47,500 bases of DNA from Neocallimastix lanati (nom. inval.) (lineage: Eukaryota > Neocallimastigomycota > Neocallimastigomycetes > Neocallimastigales > Neocallimastigaceae): the NCBI GenBank assembly GCA_016946835.1, contig JACVTC010000001.1:1392501-1440000 (forward strand), read 5' to 3'. Position 1 is the stretch's first letter. Every line of letters begins with the position of its first letter. Positions 1 to 11,007 of the stretch are shown piece after piece. The notes under the pieces were generated by a model. It was not told the DNA's origin, did not search any database, and saw nothing but the letters and a program-made list of their open reading frames with translations. Both the position numbers and the translations under genes were made by a program.

Positions 1-1170
1 TATAAATTACATAAAACTTACCTATAAAATGATATTATTATTAATAAATAATTTATTCTTTATATAAATTATAAATTAAATATATGTAATTGACAAATAT
101 TATTTTTTTTTTTTTTTTTTTTATTTTATTTTATTTTATTTTATTTTAAAAAATATTCCTTTTTAAAAATATTGTTTATATAAATACTTATTAAACTCGT
201 CTTGTTCTTTTTTTTTTATTATTATTTGTAGATATAATTTAAACTAAAAAAAAAAAAAAAAAAAAAAAAAAACAAGTTGGCTATATTACTTTTTATAATT
301 GTTCATTAAAATTTTATTATTATTTTTCCCCTTTTCTAATACTATTTTCTGATTTTTCTTTTTTGTCTTATATTACTTTTTTTTTTATTATTAATATTAT
401 ATTTTTTATATAAATTATTACATTTTCATTTAATTAATATAGTGCTTCCATTTTATTTTATTATTACCCTTCTTATTTTTTTTTTTTAATTCATCTATTG
501 AATATAATATTTCAATTATATTATATCTTTTAATAAATTAATAAATTATTTATAAAAAAAAAAATATATGCAAAATAACTTATTACTTCAAATATGAATA
601 ATGAAGAAAAAAAAAAAAAGTTGAATTAAATATTATCTCAACTATATTAAATTGAATAGGAAGCTTATTTAATAATAAATTTAAATAAATTTTGTATAAT
701 ATAATAAGATTATAAAAAACTTATTTATTGGTTTGTTATTTGAAAGAAATAAAAATTTCCACAATTATGTTTTATATATACTTCAAAATATATTGCTTTA
801 ATTAAAATTATATTTAGAATATACTTTACTTATATTAATTAGAATGATAATTTTTTTTTTTTTTTTTGTAAATTAAAAATCTAAATAATAATAAAAAATT
901 ATTATTATCAATTATTATTATTTTTTATTATTATTATTTATTAATTTTCATATTATTATTATTATCAATTGTTATTATTATTAATTATTATTTATTAATT
1001 TTCATATGATACATGATACAGTCATAAAATATGAATCTACTGCCATAAAATATGAACTTTTCTTAATAATTATCTATTTTTCTTTTTTTTTTTATATCTA
1101 TTATTATTTAAAAAAATTTTTTTTTAACTCCTTATTCTCTATCTATTATTTAATTATCATATCATATAAT

Positions 1171-1234
<64 letters not shown>

Positions 1235-2440
1235 CATTTTAATTGAAAGGAAAATTAAATATTAACTTTATATAAATTATTCAGCTAAGTTATTATTAAT
1301 CAATAATAATAATAATAATAAAAAAAAGATTAATAAATCCATTTTAAAATATTTAATATATAATAAGCTTATTTTCTTTTACATCAACAGAATGTTTGAA
1401 ATTTTAAAAAATTTGAGACATTATTAATATGTAACATATATTATCAATATACTATTAATATATTATAAACCATAATAAGCCAAATTCTTAAATATTCTTC
1501 CTTTATTATTATAAATTTATACAAAATAGAAGAAATATATAAAAAAATATATATAAAAAGTATATATACAATAAAATATAGCATTAAAACAGTATAATAT
1601 AAAATATATAGCATATAAAATATGACATATAGCAACATATTACATATAGAGAAATATCCAAATATAATAAATCATGATCAAAACATACAGAGCATCAAAT
1701 AAAAATGGTATAAAATATTAAGCAGTATAAATGATTTATAGTGTTCTTTAAATGTTAAAGTTTAGCTTCAAAACCTTAGTCTTGCTCATAGCTAAAAAAA
1801 AATTTTTTTATTATGAGTTTTGTTTAACATTTGACATAAATTACTTTTAATTCATTTTCAACCAGTAAAATTAGTTATGGCTTCTAAAATTCTATAATTC
1901 AAAATTTTTTCATGTCATATTAATTTATTCGGTTACTTTTTTTTTTGTTAATTTATCTATTTATTTATTTATTCATCTATTTATTTATATATTTATTTAT
2001 ATATTATTTTAATTAAATTTGTATATATAAAAATACATTATAATATATTGTAAAAACTAATAAATTAAATCTATAAATGAATTAACTGATTAAAAAACTA
2101 TAATCAATAAAAAAAAAAAAAGAAACAATATTAATTAATTTATTTATTAATTAATTAATTTATTTTGATTTTTTTTTATATTCTAACATTCGAAAAATTA
2201 AAATATAAATATATAAATATATAAATATATAATAAAAATAAACTTTGTATAGATACAAAAATTATATCAATTAAAGTTTATTATTTATTTTAGAATTGAT
2301 TAATTAAATGGAATAGATAAATTTAAAAAAAAAACATTAATATATTCATATTTTACATAGATTTATTGTATGTTAAGGTAATGAAATGATTTAAAAATAA
2401 TATCTTATTAGATAAATTCAATTATACATTATTGAATTTA
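1..2440. other. AT-rich intergenic DNA, no gene seen
   Basis: The stretch is homopolymer A/T and short A/T words, with a (TTTA)n array at about 1173-1234. The two short open frames here (1006-1242 + and 1444-1638 -) consist almost only of Ile, Tyr, Leu and Phe and follow the low-complexity DNA, so I do not call them genes. Confidence 0.7.
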
Positions 2441-3037
2441 TTTAGGTTTAAGAGACTTGATATATATTAAAAAATAATATAATAAGAAATTATTGCTATT
2501 CAACTTCTTCACATATAAAACCAATAAAACCAAAATTCTTATTTAAAAAATTTTATTTATATTGTATTAGTTATATTAATGATATTAAATTACCTTTTAA
2601 AAGAATTCATTAAAATCACTTGTAGTTAATACATTACATTGTCTAATAATAAAAGCTTTTAATAAATAAAAACTATTACAAGTCTTGACAGTTAAACATA
2701 CATCCATATTATATGGGGGAGACATAAGTCTTCAGTCTATAAAAAAAAAAAATCACAAGTCTTGGTTTCTTCTACTTCTTCAAAAATAAACAGACTTCTT
2801 AATTGCTATAAAATTTTACTCTGAATAACTGCTTTCTTTTTATTTTCAAAAGTACTGATTATTTATCATAGTTATATTTAATATTTCAAATGATTTTAAT
2901 TCATAGACATATTATGCCCTATAAAACATTTAATAAAATATAACTTGATAAAGACTAACATAATAATATTATTAATAATTTAGTTGTTTTATAATAATTT
3001 TTCTGATATAGTAATTGTATAAAGATTTAATAATTAC

Positions 3038-3198
3038 CTGATAGACAGTAAAAGAGCTTTCTCTAAAACATTAGTATCATTATCAAATTCCAATAAATCA
3101 AAAATATATATTATAATTAGTATCTTTTTAATTAAAAATAAATAGAACAATATAAAAATACTTATGTCTTTATAAGCAGTTTCATTAATTAAATCCAT
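3038..3198 (-). pseudogene. possible exon of a decayed gene
   Basis: On the minus strand an ATG at 3198 opens 53 codons without a stop and runs into a canonical donor, AG|GTAATT, at 3038/3037. The last part reads LLEFDNDTNVLEKALLLSIR, which has ordinary amino-acid composition and contrasts with the Ile/Tyr/Phe-only translations around it; the middle is hydrophobic low complexity. I could not find a convincing next exon: acceptors downstream (lower coordinates) lead to stops within about ten codons. The helical, acidic style resembles ankyrin-type proteins common in such genomes, but no domain can be named. It may be a remnant, a first exon, or chance. Confidence 0.22.
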
Positions 3199-3299
3199 TC
3201 AGTATACATTTATAATGTAGGTTCAGTAGTTGAAGTGAATACGACAAAAAGAATTGGCCAAATATTTTAAGGTCTTAACTCTCCAAAAAATAAATTATT

Positions 3300-3746
3300 A
3301 TAATATTAATAATATACATTTTGTAATGTTTAATACTACTTTTAAATAATATATTATTAACATTATTAATTTGTTCAACATGCTTTTCTTCATAAACTAT
3401 ATTATATTACATATAAGAAGGAAATAATATATAATTAATACGGTATTAATATTTTAAAAATTAAAAATATAATATAAATATATACTATATCCTTTTATTC
3501 TAAAATGTTTTAATTTTACTTCAAGTTATTTATATTATATTATTTCACAATATTTTTAGATAATATAGATAATATATAAGTTAATAATAATAATAATAAT
3601 ATATATATATATATCAATTTTATTAATAATTTGTTCCTTTCATTACAGCTTAATTATCCTTTCGTAAAAATAGCATCTAACCATTTTTGAATCTTGTATA
3701 ATATTAAAATATATATTTTAATAAATATGTTATCTTTCTTTCCTTC

Positions 3747-3784
<38 letters not shown>

Positions 3785-4032
3785 GCAAAATATTTTTAAA
3801 AATATTGAAATTAATACTTTTTTTTTTTTTTTAATTATTTAAAAAAAAATAAAAAACAAAATACTTTTAAAAATATTGAAACTAACATTTTTTTTTTTTT
3901 TTTTTAATTTTTTTAAAAAAAATAAAAAACAAAATACTTTTAAAAATATTAGTTTCAATATTAAATTTTTTCAAAATTAAAAATATATATAATCTTTTCT
4001 GGATTAATGTGATTTTTGGTTTTGGAATATCT

Positions 4033-4071
<39 letters not shown>

Positions 4072-4664
4072 TTAGTTTAGTTTAAAAATGGTTATTATAA
4101 TGTATAAGAAGTAATTATTTTTGAGCCCTTAGAATTCTTTCTTTGATACGAAGTATGAAATCTTTGGTATCATTTTGAAGCTTTTTGTTATTTTTTTTTT
4201 ATATTTTTTAACTTTAAAATTTATAAAAAATACCGAATGAAAAAAATTATATATACATTTTATTACTATTGTTAATATAGAAAAAATAGCCATGTTAAAT
4301 TATGTAACAAAACAAAAAAGCATATTTTTATTTTATTACATAATTTAAGAGATGAGAAATAAAAATATGTAATTTTATTTTTCCATAACATAAATTTTTA
4401 ATTTTAATATAAAAAAAAAAATAACAATCAATTTGAATTGTATCATAGATTTTCAATTATTCTAATTTTTATTTTTCTTCTTTTTTATTTCTTTGCTTTA
4501 TGGTTTTGTATAAAATTTATGCAAGAAACATTTTTGATTATAATATATATATATATATATTTTTTGTTATATAGTGTTTCTAACAATTTAAATATAAAAG
4601 TGGAAAATAAATTAATTTATATTTAATTATATTATAGAAATATACATATTGATATAGTTTATAA

Positions 4665-4713
<49 letters not shown>

Positions 4714-5003
4714 TTTTTTTTTTTTTTTTTTTTTTATTTATTTTTTTAGCTTATTAAATGATGTAGAAGAGAGTATTTCATCTAAAATTTATGAATTCTT
4801 TTAATTATTGTTCTTTGTATAATTTTTATAAAAATATATCGTTTTTCAATATTTTTTATAGTAAAATATTATATATTATTCATTATAATCATATAAATAA
4901 ATAAATAAATAAATAAAAAAATAAAAAAAAAAAGATCTTTACCTGTTTTATTTACAATAGTTCTTATTCAAATTGGGATAAGAAGAATAAAATTTGTATC
5001 TTC
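3300..5003. other. AT-rich intergenic DNA, no gene seen
   Basis: Contains the tandem repeat at 3771-3965, long poly(T) runs (for example 4034-4070), a (TTA)n run near 4662-4712 and (AAAT)n near 4897-4916. The frame at 4438-4626 (+) is hydrophobic low complexity and is not called. Confidence 0.65.
3771..3965. repeat. tandem repeat, about 3 units of about 65 bp
   Basis: Three successive copies of a unit built as poly(A), AAAACAAAATACTTTTAAAA, ATATTGAAA, ACTAACA and poly(T). Copies differ by a few substitutions and by homopolymer length. The third copy ends in an inverted version of the ATATTGAAACTAA word. Confidence 0.6.
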
Positions 5004-5016
5004 TTCTTCTAGTGAT
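5004..5016. repeat. left target-site duplication of LINE copy 1
   Basis: TTCTTCTAGTGAT here is repeated exactly at 10371-10383, directly after a poly(A) tract. The 13-bp direct repeat brackets the LINE and fixes its ends, as expected for target-primed reverse transcription. Confidence 0.9.
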
Positions 5017-5017
5017 T

Positions 5018-5080
5018 CCCCGAGCAGGGATGTACTCGATTTATGTATAATAAATCGCCTGCAAGGGGAATTAACATTCC
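5018..5080 (+). other. hairpin-forming 5' terminus of the LINE
   Basis: Starting one base after the target-site duplication, three stems nest: CCCC 5018-5021 with GGGG 5065-5068, GCAGG 5024-5028 with CCTGC 5058-5062, and CGATTTAT 5037-5044 with ATAAATCG 5050-5057 closed by a GTATA loop. An 8-nt bulge lies at 5029-5036. An alternative small hairpin, GGAAT/ATTCC (5067-5071 with 5076-5080), competes with the outer stem. Seventeen base pairs in 51 nt, with G+C-containing outer stems in a region of overwhelming A+T, point to a structured RNA at the 5' end of the LINE transcript. It does not match hammerhead core motifs or an HDV-type pseudoknot that I can draw, so a ribozyme is not claimed. Confidence 0.6.
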
Positions 5081-6057
5081 TCTTATAAAGTAGATCCACA
5101 GTTCTGGTGCAAAATAGTAGTAAAGTTATATTTTGTGTTAATTAATAACATTATGCGCAATGGTAATGTTATTGGTAAATTTTTTTCTGGTGATCATTCA
5201 CTGCGGAATATAATGGTGCATTTTTGGAACATTGTTAAATAAGTTACACCCAAGAATAAGTAATACATTTTCATTGTATATCTATTATTCTCATGTAAGA
5301 ATCTATTGTATTCAATTGTATTTCAACTATATATTTCATGTATCCAGTTGTAAGAGATTGATTCACTCTAAATCTTGTAGTAATTTATTTAACTCTTTAC
5401 TAATTTTGTGCCATTATATTTCATCAATTCAATTTTAGTCATTAAATACTTTATGATATTCAAATTAAATAATATACTGAAAAAAGTGCTAAATCAAATT
5501 ATTTTTCAATTATTCAACAAACCACTAATTATCGAAATTATTTACTCCAATAAGATATAAAATTATTACAAATCTCATTATACTCAAAACTTTATAATAA
5601 AAACTGACTTTTATTTTTTTTTTTTTTTTTAGTTTATTAATTTTTAGTTTTTTTATTACTATAATATATAAGAAATAAGAATTTCATTCTAAGAGGTTCA
5701 AGGTGCCACGGTATTCCAATAGAGAATTCGAAACTACTCTTTATCCGCGGACTTTGATCTTGGCCAGAAATCAAAATGAGAAAGACATTTAAAGAAAACT
5801 CTGAATGAATCAAATTTTAAGGTTTTATCAGTTAAACGTATTGCTAATTTTAATGATGTATTCTTTAAAATTAAAAATAGTAGGTAATGAAGAAGAAATA
5901 CCATCTATTACTGAATGTATTATTAATAGTTTCAAACGTGCTTCAATTAATGTTATTAATTGTAGCAAAAGGAATCATAAATATAGTTTTTCTTCTCTCA
6001 AAAGGAAATATTTTGCCTTATTAGAAAAAGCGAATTCATCATATAATATCAACTTAT

Positions 6058-6240
6058 TCACTACTTCAATTTCAAATACAAGTTCAAGTCAAAATTCAAA
6101 TTCAAGTTCAAATACCGATTCATGTTCAAATTCAAGAACAAGTTCAAGTACAAGTTCAAATTCAAATTTAGGTTCAATTTCAAATTTATATTTAAATTCA
6201 GATTCAAGTTCAGATTCAAATTCAAATTCCAGTTCAATCA
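6058..6240 (+). repeat. in-frame Ser/Asn-coding repeat in LINE N-terminal region
   Basis: Tandem TCAAATTCAAGT-like hexamers encode a Ser/Asn/Thr-rich stretch before the endonuclease. It is probably a flexible linker generated by slippage. The degraded copy at 24-27 kb appears to lack it, since its endonuclease start is much nearer to the shared leader sequence. Confidence 0.6.
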
Positions 6241-9200
6241 ATTATAATAATTCCAATCATATTAATAACACTCAAATTAATAATAATACAGTTAAAGAAT
6301 TTTCTCTATGTGTCATTTGGAATACTAATGGATGGAACTTTGATAAAAAAGACAGTATTGAATTATTTATTTCAATGCACAAACCACTTTTCTTATGCTT
6401 TCAAGAAACAGGAAATGATTCAGGTTCTAGCAGTAAATATCCATGTCGAGTATCATTAAAAAAACTATAAATATTTCTTCAAAAAAGCTAATAATGAAAT
6501 TCCTGGTAAAAGAGGACTTTATATAGGGTTTCATAATTCTTGTCAAGCCTCTCTTGAAAACAACACTTATGAGTACATTATTTCTTTGTATACTTATAAT
6601 TTTTGAAATTTCACTAAATTTTCTATTGGTAATGTGTTACGTACCTCATAGTGGCCATAGCCTTCATACTAGAGCTGCTAGAATTGAAACTTTATCGTGG
6701 TTAAATAGTCACCCTTCTCATCCTTCAATGTTGGTTGGTGATTTTAATTTACCTACTGAGAAATTAGGTAATTTGCTCTCTAAATTTAGTAATTGGAAAA
6801 TTCTTCCCTTATGGGGCTCCTCAATTTCATGGAGTAGAGGTAATAGAGAATCTGATATAGATCATGCGATTATCAATGATCATATGTTAGATTTACTTTC
6901 ATATGGTACCTTTATTGACTTTCCCCCCATTTCGGATCATAAGCCTTTATTAATAAAAAGTAAATGTTTTTTCATTAGATAATTCAGATAATTCTTTCTC
7001 TCTGCCTAAAAAGACTGTTAAATGGAATAGATTAAAATGAAAAAGAATCAATTTTTGACAATAACTATTTTAGTGTATTAGAGGAAGTGATTCCAGATCC
7101 TAATATTAGTATTGATGATGTTTCTAAGAAATTTATATCAACTTCATTCAATATTGCTAAAGAACTTAATATCACGTCAATGTCAGAGGTAAGAAAATCT
7201 TTTTTTCATAGGTCACAGATAATATTTAATTTGCAAAAACTCAAAATGAAATTATATAAAGCCATTAAAAGAAGAAGTTCTTATCATAATTTAGATGAAT
7301 TTGAAGAATTAATTGAAAAATATAATAGAATGTGCAAAATTATTCAACATATGCGTATTATTTATAGGAAAACTAAATACAAACATTGGATCAATACAGG
7401 ATGTGAATATATGAAATCTCATAACCCAAAGAAAGCTTGGAAATGGCTTAAAACAACAGCAAAAGTAGAAAAATTTAAAACTATGTAAGTTTCTCCAATA
7501 AAGGACAAAAATGGTAAATTAGCTACTTCTACTAAAGAACAGTTAGAAGTATGGTACAATCACTATAAAAAAACTTGCTTCAAGCCATTCTGATATCAAT
7601 AGTGCGTTAATCGAATGGTCTAATAAATTTTTCCAATGGAACAATCAGGTATACGAGACACAATGAACGGGATATAAATCAAGACATCAGTATAGAAGAA
7701 ATCAAAGAAGCAATTTTAAGCTACTCCAAATTATAAAACTTCAGGCTCGGATTGAATTTTATAAAGCTTTAATTCCTCCGGATGACGAAAATTCAGTAAA
7801 TAATTCTGCTTCTGGTTTAAATTGTTTTACAGAAGATATATTCTAGAATTTGGAATGGAGAATTTCCTAGCACATGGAATGAAGCAAGTATTATATCTAT
7901 TCCTAAAACAAGGAGATGATCTATCTGATTGTGACAATTATCGAGGTATCTCTCTGATTAACAATGATATAAAACTCATTTCTAAAATAGTCTCCAAAAA
8001 AATTTCGAAATATGGACTTAAAAATAATTTTATTAGGCCAGATCAATTTTGGATTTCGTAATAAAGAAGAATGTGTTAGTTTATTTATTTCAATTCGAGA
8101 AATTTGTCAAAGGCGTAAAAATGATAATAAAGAAACTTACCTTGCTTTTCTAGATTTAAAAAAAGGCAATGATTCTGTTCCAATAGGTAATATTTTATAT
8201 AAATTAGATGCTTTAGGTATTAGAGGTAAATGTTATCAATTTATAAAAAAATCAATATTTGACTTCCAAAGCCAGTGTTAAAATTAATGATCAATATTTG
8301 GAATCTTTTAATATTATGAAAGGAGTTAGACAAGGTTGTGCACTATCACCAATTCTTTTCAATCTATTTATTAATGACATTTTTAATGATTTTTCAGAAC
8401 TTGGAATTCCTTTAAGCGAATCTAAATGTTGCGGTGGACTCTTTGCAGATGATATTGTTCTATGCGCACCGTCAAGAAATAAGTCAAAAGAAAAAAAAAT
8501 GCTTAAGATGGTAAATGAATGGGCTAAATTTAATATGATGAAGTTTGGAATTAACAAATGTGCAACGATGGTGATTCGATCAGACACACCTCTTTTTCAA
8601 AATAAAAGAGATCCTTCTTTTTATCTTGCTGGTCAACCAATCCCAATAACTAAATGGTATACCTATTTAGGTATACAATTTGATAAAAGCTTATCGTTGA
8701 AACCTATTATTAAATTACTTAACTCTAAAGTTACTAAAGCTCTCTTTTCTGTTAGTAAGTTTCTTTCAAATTCCAAAATTCCTATTCCATTTAAGAAGAT
8801 TATAATTAACTCCTATGTACTTAGTAAAGTCTCTTACTTTGCACCTTTACTTGGTTCAAATAAAGCGAGAACAAATAATACTCAGAAATTAATTAATAAA
8901 GGATTAAGATGGATTGCATTTTTTAAAAAAAAAAGCCAAATCTTTTATTAATGTATATTCTATTTCAAAAGATTTAAATATTCCTCCATTGTCAGCTAAG
9001 TGTGCTTTGTCTCAAGTTAAATGTTTTGATAAATGGAAAGATTTAAATTGTATTATTTCCTATTTAGTTAATAATATTCCAAAATCTAGAAAATAAACAT
9101 GGACGAAAGAAAGTAGAACTCTTAAACGTAAACTAGAGAAAAAAGAGGTATTAACGATAATAAAATCAAGGATTTTTTATTGGAAAAGAGATTTGAAAAT

Positions 9201-9607
9201 CAATTCTATTAAAGCTGTATTTTATGACAAAAAACAGATTCGAAGAAACATCAAATTTAATATAAAACTTTGTTATGAATATCCTGATCTTTCATATGGT
9301 TTCTATTGGCTATTGAGAGCACGAAACGGATATAGATTAGATGCTAGAATTGCTAAAGCTACAAAAATAATAGATCAAATGTGTCCTAATTTTTGTCCCA
9401 GTTGTAAAAGTAATAAACAATGGATAAAGCATTGGTTAATTGATTGTCCATTTTTCAATCATATTTGTAGCAAAGTTAATGGTAAAATTTTATTTTTATA
9501 TAATGCTTTTAACCGTGGCAACCTAACAAATGATATTGTTAATAGTAATAATGATAATAGCAACAGTAATAATAATAATAGTAAAAATAGTATTAGTAAT
9601 AATAGTA

Positions 9608-9702
9608 ATAGTAATAATAGTTATAGTAATAATAGTTATAGTAATAATAGTTATAGTAATAATAGTTATAGTAATAATAGTTATAGTAATAATAGTTATA
9701 GT
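9608..9702 (+). repeat. 15-bp in-frame repeat coding Asn-Ser-Tyr
   Basis: About six copies of AATAATAGTTATAGT run in tandem within a longer Asn/Ser tract (about 9541-9780) in the LINE C-terminal domain, after the Cys/His finger. The unit is a multiple of three, so the frame is kept. Confidence 0.75.
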
Positions 9703-10370
9703 GATAATAGTAATAGTAATAATAGTTTTAATAATATTAGTAATAGTATTATTAGTAATGATAGTAATAGTATTGAAAATAATGTATATGTTGATTCTAG
9801 TATGTGTGAAAAAGTCTTTAATTTCCTTCTTGGAGGTCGAAATATTATTAACAGTACAAGGGAATGGAAGGATCTATTTAAGTGCCAGATGAAATCAGGT
9901 GCTTTTTCTGATACTCCATTCTTGGTGGTTACTGCGGCTCTTCTTCAATCGATTATACCTATTGCTAATTGGCCAGCAATGGTCTTTATTCAATAGGTTC
10001 AAATCGAATCGTACTAGTACTACCAAAAGCGTCAATGCTGAAGAAACAGTACGACAGGCCAGCAGGGCTAGCGCAACCAATGAAGATCATAATTTTGTAT
10101 CTTAAAATTATGATTAACATTGTGAAGTCAAAATTAATTATTATACTACAGTATAATAATGCCCTTGTGAAGTCTTACAGATAATTAATTAAATGAAACT
10201 AAAATATATTATACCATTATTTTATTTTATTTTATTTTGTGTTTTTTTTTTTTTTTGTTTATTTTTTTTATCTTTTTTTTATTATTTTATTACATGTATT
10301 TTATCATATATTTAATTTATAAAGATGAAACAAGTTTGCTGCCTTTAAAAAGAAAAAAAAAAAAAAAAAA

Positions 10371-10383
10371 TTCTTCTAGTGAT
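10371..10383. repeat. right target-site duplication of LINE copy 1
   Basis: Exact copy of the 13-mer at 5004-5016, immediately downstream of the poly(A) tail. Confidence 0.9.
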
Positions 10384-10431
10384 AATTGGCATATTTTATA
10401 ATTATTATCACTATATATAATTATATTCTTT

Positions 10432-10629
10432 TTAGTACATATTCAGTTCTATTATTAAAGTAAAGGTAATAACTGCTCCATTATTAGTTGCTTCAAATTT
10501 ATTAAATATAAAATCTTCGATATGTAATTGAGTTCCTGTCACTATATTTATTCCAGAATTTATATATATTTCCATATCTGTAGTATAATCATTTTCCATT
10601 GAAGAATCTTGTAAGCAATTATCCCACAT
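10432..10629 (-). pseudogene. possible beta-helix-type gene fragment
   Basis: A 65-codon frame with ordinary composition, unlike the surrounding low-complexity translations. It contains SGINIVTGTQLHIEDFIFNK followed by NNGAVITF, the style of right-handed beta-helix repeats (short hydrophobic strand, Asn turn, small-residue strand). It ends at 10432 without a donor that I trust. The LINE copy 1 insertion lies 50 bp away on its 3' side. Beyond the LINE (about 4940-5003) a short stretch with some coding character continues, so the LINE may have landed in or beside this gene. Identity is uncertain. Confidence 0.3.
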
Positions 10630-10639
10630 TGTATCACTT

Positions 10640-10967
10640 TGCGTTTATTCCAAGATCTTGAATATTTTTTTTTTCAGTATTATAGTAATAGTCTTATTCT
10701 TCTTTTATTTTTATCATGAAAATTCGGTTATATGAATAAAAATATATAATGATAATAATATAAAATTTATTAAAAATATAGTTAGTACTATTTATAATTG
10801 AATAAAATTCTGTTATCATGTTATATAAATTTTTCTAATAAAAAAAAAAAAAAAATAATATTAAATTATAATAAAACAATTAATAATATAAATAATAAAA
10901 TAAAATTAATTATTTGTTTTTCAGGATTATTTAAGGTAACAGTATTCAATTAATTTATGTACCTTGG

Positions 10968-11007
<40 letters not shown>

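Larger units (their letters stand above)
5805..10105 (+). pseudogene. LINE polyprotein (EN-RT-zinc finger), frameshifted
   Basis: The coding pieces are 5805-6470, 6554-6982, 7087-7488, 7822-8061, 8012-8281, 8259-8951, 8914-9096, 9193-9996 and 9899-10105. The endonuclease shows WNTNGW and QETGN near 6320-6410, then GDFN, SDIDHAI and SDHKPL (about 6738-6950), the metal-binding and catalytic blocks of the APE/exonuclease-phosphatase fold. Reverse transcriptase blocks follow: NYRGISLIN, LAFLDLKK (motif A, followed by GNDSVP where copy 3 has AYDSVP), GVRQGCALSPILFN (motif B) and FADDIVLCAP (motif C). The C-terminal part carries a CPNFCPSC..H....C finger, an Asn/Ser/Tyr repeat and a tail KSVNAEE. 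At least eight frame changes interrupt it, several at A/T homopolymers. Confidence 0.88.
5017..10370 (+). mobile_element. full-length APE-type LINE (copy 1), broken frames
   Basis: A 5.35-kb non-LTR retrotransposon bracketed by a perfect 13-bp target-site duplication and ending in a poly(A) tract at about 10346-10370. Order: structured 5' end (5018-5080), roughly 790-bp leader, Ser/Asn-rich N-terminal region, apurinic-type endonuclease, reverse transcriptase, C-terminal Cys/His finger, short 3' UTR, A tail. All coding pieces are on the plus strand and collinear but fall in different frames, so the copy is dead unless some frameshifts are sequence errors. Relatives at 24.1-29.7 kb and 35.1-37.3 kb confirm the order. 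The exact LINE clade cannot be assigned by eye; there is no recognisable RNase H domain. Confidence 0.9.

Noticed and set aside
1173-1234. (TTTA)n arrays as telomeric or subtelomeric repeats
   Set aside because: Tetramer arrays also occur at 17.2, 21.8 and 33.4 kb in mid-window and have no G-rich strand, so they are ordinary microsatellites.
5017-5080. Hammerhead or HDV-like ribozyme at the LINE 5' end
   Set aside because: No CUGANGA...GAAA core and no double-pseudoknot pairing that I could draw; only nested hairpins are supported.
5694-5790. tRNA-like GC-richer segment in the LINE leader
   Set aside because: No cloverleaf pairing or T-loop consensus could be fitted; it belongs to the LINE leader.
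9530-9892. 120-codon Ile/Val-rich frame (+)
   Set aside because: Shifted-frame reading of the Asn/Ser repeat of the LINE C-terminal domain.
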